NCBI RefSeq assembly: GCF_037055325.1
Contig: NZ_CP146373.1
Coordinates: forward strand, 558,001 to 622,000
Length of the DNA stretch: 64,000 nucleotides
Source: Arachnia propionica
Lineage (GTDB): Bacteria > Actinomycetota > Actinomycetes > Propionibacteriales > Propionibacteriaceae
Reading direction: 5' to 3'
Both the position numbers and the translations under genes were made by a program. The notes under the pieces were generated by a model, which saw only the letters and a list, made by a program, of their open reading frames with translations, ran no database searches and was not told where the DNA came from. The stretch's first letter is position 1, and every line of letters starts with the position of its first letter. Below are positions 63,058-64,000 of this stretch, piece after piece.

Positions 63058-64000
63058 CCCCGGACCTCCTCCAGGAGCCTGGAGACCCCGCCTGCGAGCA
63101 GGTCGGGGGTGAGCGTGAGCGAGTTGATCTCCGGCAATGCAGACAGCACACCCGGAGCCGCTGCCGCCAGCACCGCTGCCGGTTCCCCTGCAGAGAATGC
63201 TTCCAGCCTGGCTTGGAGGGCAGCATTTTCCGCTTCTGCCATTCGGGCCACCTCGCCCGCCCTGGCCTCCGCCATCAGGGTGACCTCATCAGCTTCGGCC
63301 TCCATTCGTAGTCGCCTGTTCGCCGCCTCTGCTTCATTGCGGAGCCGGTCGCGTTCCAGTTCCTGCTCAGTGCGGCGGCGTTCGTTCATTCCCTGGAGTT
63401 CCACAAGATCAGCCTCGCGGCGGGCCAGTTCGGTGCGATTATTCAGTTCGTTCTCCTTGATGGCCCGCTCCCGGTCCACCGCCTGCGCCCGTCGATCGTA
63501 GGTGGCACGATCCGCATCGGCTTGCGCCTCCTCACGGATACGGGTCTGGAGCGCCCTTTCAAGTTCCTCGTCGGCCCTGACGGCGACGACCCGGACCCCC
63601 AGCACCTCGATGCCCGCGCTACTGAGTTGGCTTTCCCCGGACAGACCCTCGATGATCGCGTCACGAACCAGCCGCAATCCGTCGTCGAGAACTGTCCCGA
63701 GGGACTCCCGAGCCACCACTTCCGCCGCGAACTGTTTCGCAGATTCAGCGAGGCGGTTCTGCAGGTTCTGCAGGGGCTGGCCGGTCCATTCGCCGGTTCG
63801 CTGGTCGATCTCAAAATCCACCCTCCGGGCGGCCAGCTCGGGGGCGACGATACGAACAGTGAGGGCCGTCTGGACGCTGACCTCCTGACGGTCGGATGTG
63901 GTGACACGGAAAATATTCCCGAACTCCTGGTCGTCGACCGGCACCTCGGAGAGGTTGGTGTCGAGCGGGCGGAACCAGAACGAGGCCCCGGCACCTCGGT
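63054..64000 (-). CDS. SPFH/band-7 domain protein (partial, runs off right edge)
   Basis: The last 315 residues are visible; the frame stays open to the window edge (ASFWFRPLDTNLSEVPVDDQ). The SPFH domain shows VTTSDRQEVSVQTALTVRIV, RLAESAKQFAAEVVA, GIEVLGVRVVAV, followed by a long charged coiled coil (about 145 residues; ELARREADLVELQGMNERRR, AEADEVTLMAEARAGEVARM) and a short end ALPEINSLTLTPDLLAGG. Such proteins form membrane-bound scaffolds. An N-terminal membrane segment is expected beyond the edge. Confidence 0.9.
   Translation of the reverse strand, partial: RGAGASFWFRPLDTNLSEVPVDDQEFGNIFRVTTSDRQEVSVQTALTVRIVAPELAARRVDFEIDQRTGEWTGQPLQNLQNRLAESAKQFAAEVVARESLGTVLDDGLRLVRDAIIEGLSGESQLSSAGIEVLGVRVVAVRADEELERALQTRIREEAQADADRATYDRRAQAVDRERAIKENELNNRTELARREADLVELQGMNERRRTEQELERDRLRNEAEAANRRLRMEAEADEVTLMAEARAGEVARMAEAENAALQARLEAFSAGEPAAVLAAAAPGVLSALPEINSLTLTPDLLAGGVSRLLEEVRG

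Overview
The window is a high-GC, gene-dense stretch of an actinobacterial chromosome. The gene set (LpqY-SugABC-type sugar importer, DUF5709, DUF3097, HrcA with a CIRCE box, the phoH-ybeY-CBS-era and recO-uppS-dgt-dnaG neighbourhoods, sortase-type surface protein) fits Actinomycetota, most likely Propionibacteriales such as an Arachnia or related Propionibacteriaceae. That placement is an inference from gene content; no rRNA is present. I see no phage, insertion sequence or CRISPR array. Both ends cut a gene: a glycyl-tRNA synthetase alpha-type chain on the left and an SPFH/band-7 protein on the right.

Left part (1-10 kb): GlyQ, a DUF885 zinc-peptidase-like protein, a coupled pair (NAGPA-like exported glycosidase and a GT2-GtrA membrane glycosyltransferase), a CAT-anticodon tRNA, and a 1628-residue secreted SdrD_B/DUF5979 surface protein that stops directly after LPKTGG without a membrane anchor. 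A 0.6-kb gap at 9.4-10.0 kb holds hairpins and a possible coding relic. Then come the trehalose-type ABC importer lpqY-sugA-sugB-sugC (10-14.4 kb), tRNA-Asn, a histidine phosphatase, a degenerate sigma-70 protein, and dnaG.

Middle part (18-34.5 kb): a four-gene ABC exporter plus NarL-type two-component system with 4-7 base overlaps; dgt, gltA, dusB and an M3 peptidase; and an alpha-galactoside operon (GH36 alpha-galactosidase, two permeases, binding lipoprotein, ROK regulator) that has no ATPase of its own and may borrow SugC.

34.5-46 kb: a Zur-controlled zinc uptake operon (znuA-znuC-znuB-zur) with a likely Zur box at the znuA start; recO and uppS; leuA preceded by a small Leu-containing leader ORF; and the ribosome/RNA-maturation operon phoH-ybeY-CBS protein-era.

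46-64 kb: a LacI-regulated oxidoreductase/isomerase pair with a perfect operator; DUF5709; queuosine-precursor transporter YhhQ and Tgt with an unknown gene coupled to tgt; a lipid-kinase-like gene; the heat-shock unit hrcA-dnaJ-rsmE behind CIRCE; an MBL hydrolase, an inositol-phosphatase-like enzyme and DUF3097; a GntR-controlled ABC exporter with an 18-bp palindromic operator; and an SPFH - NAD-kinase-like - SDR operon. The most unusual items are the anchorless LPXTG protein, the degenerate sigma factor overlapping dnaG, the SPFH/NAD-kinase-like pair and the unknown tgt-coupled gene.
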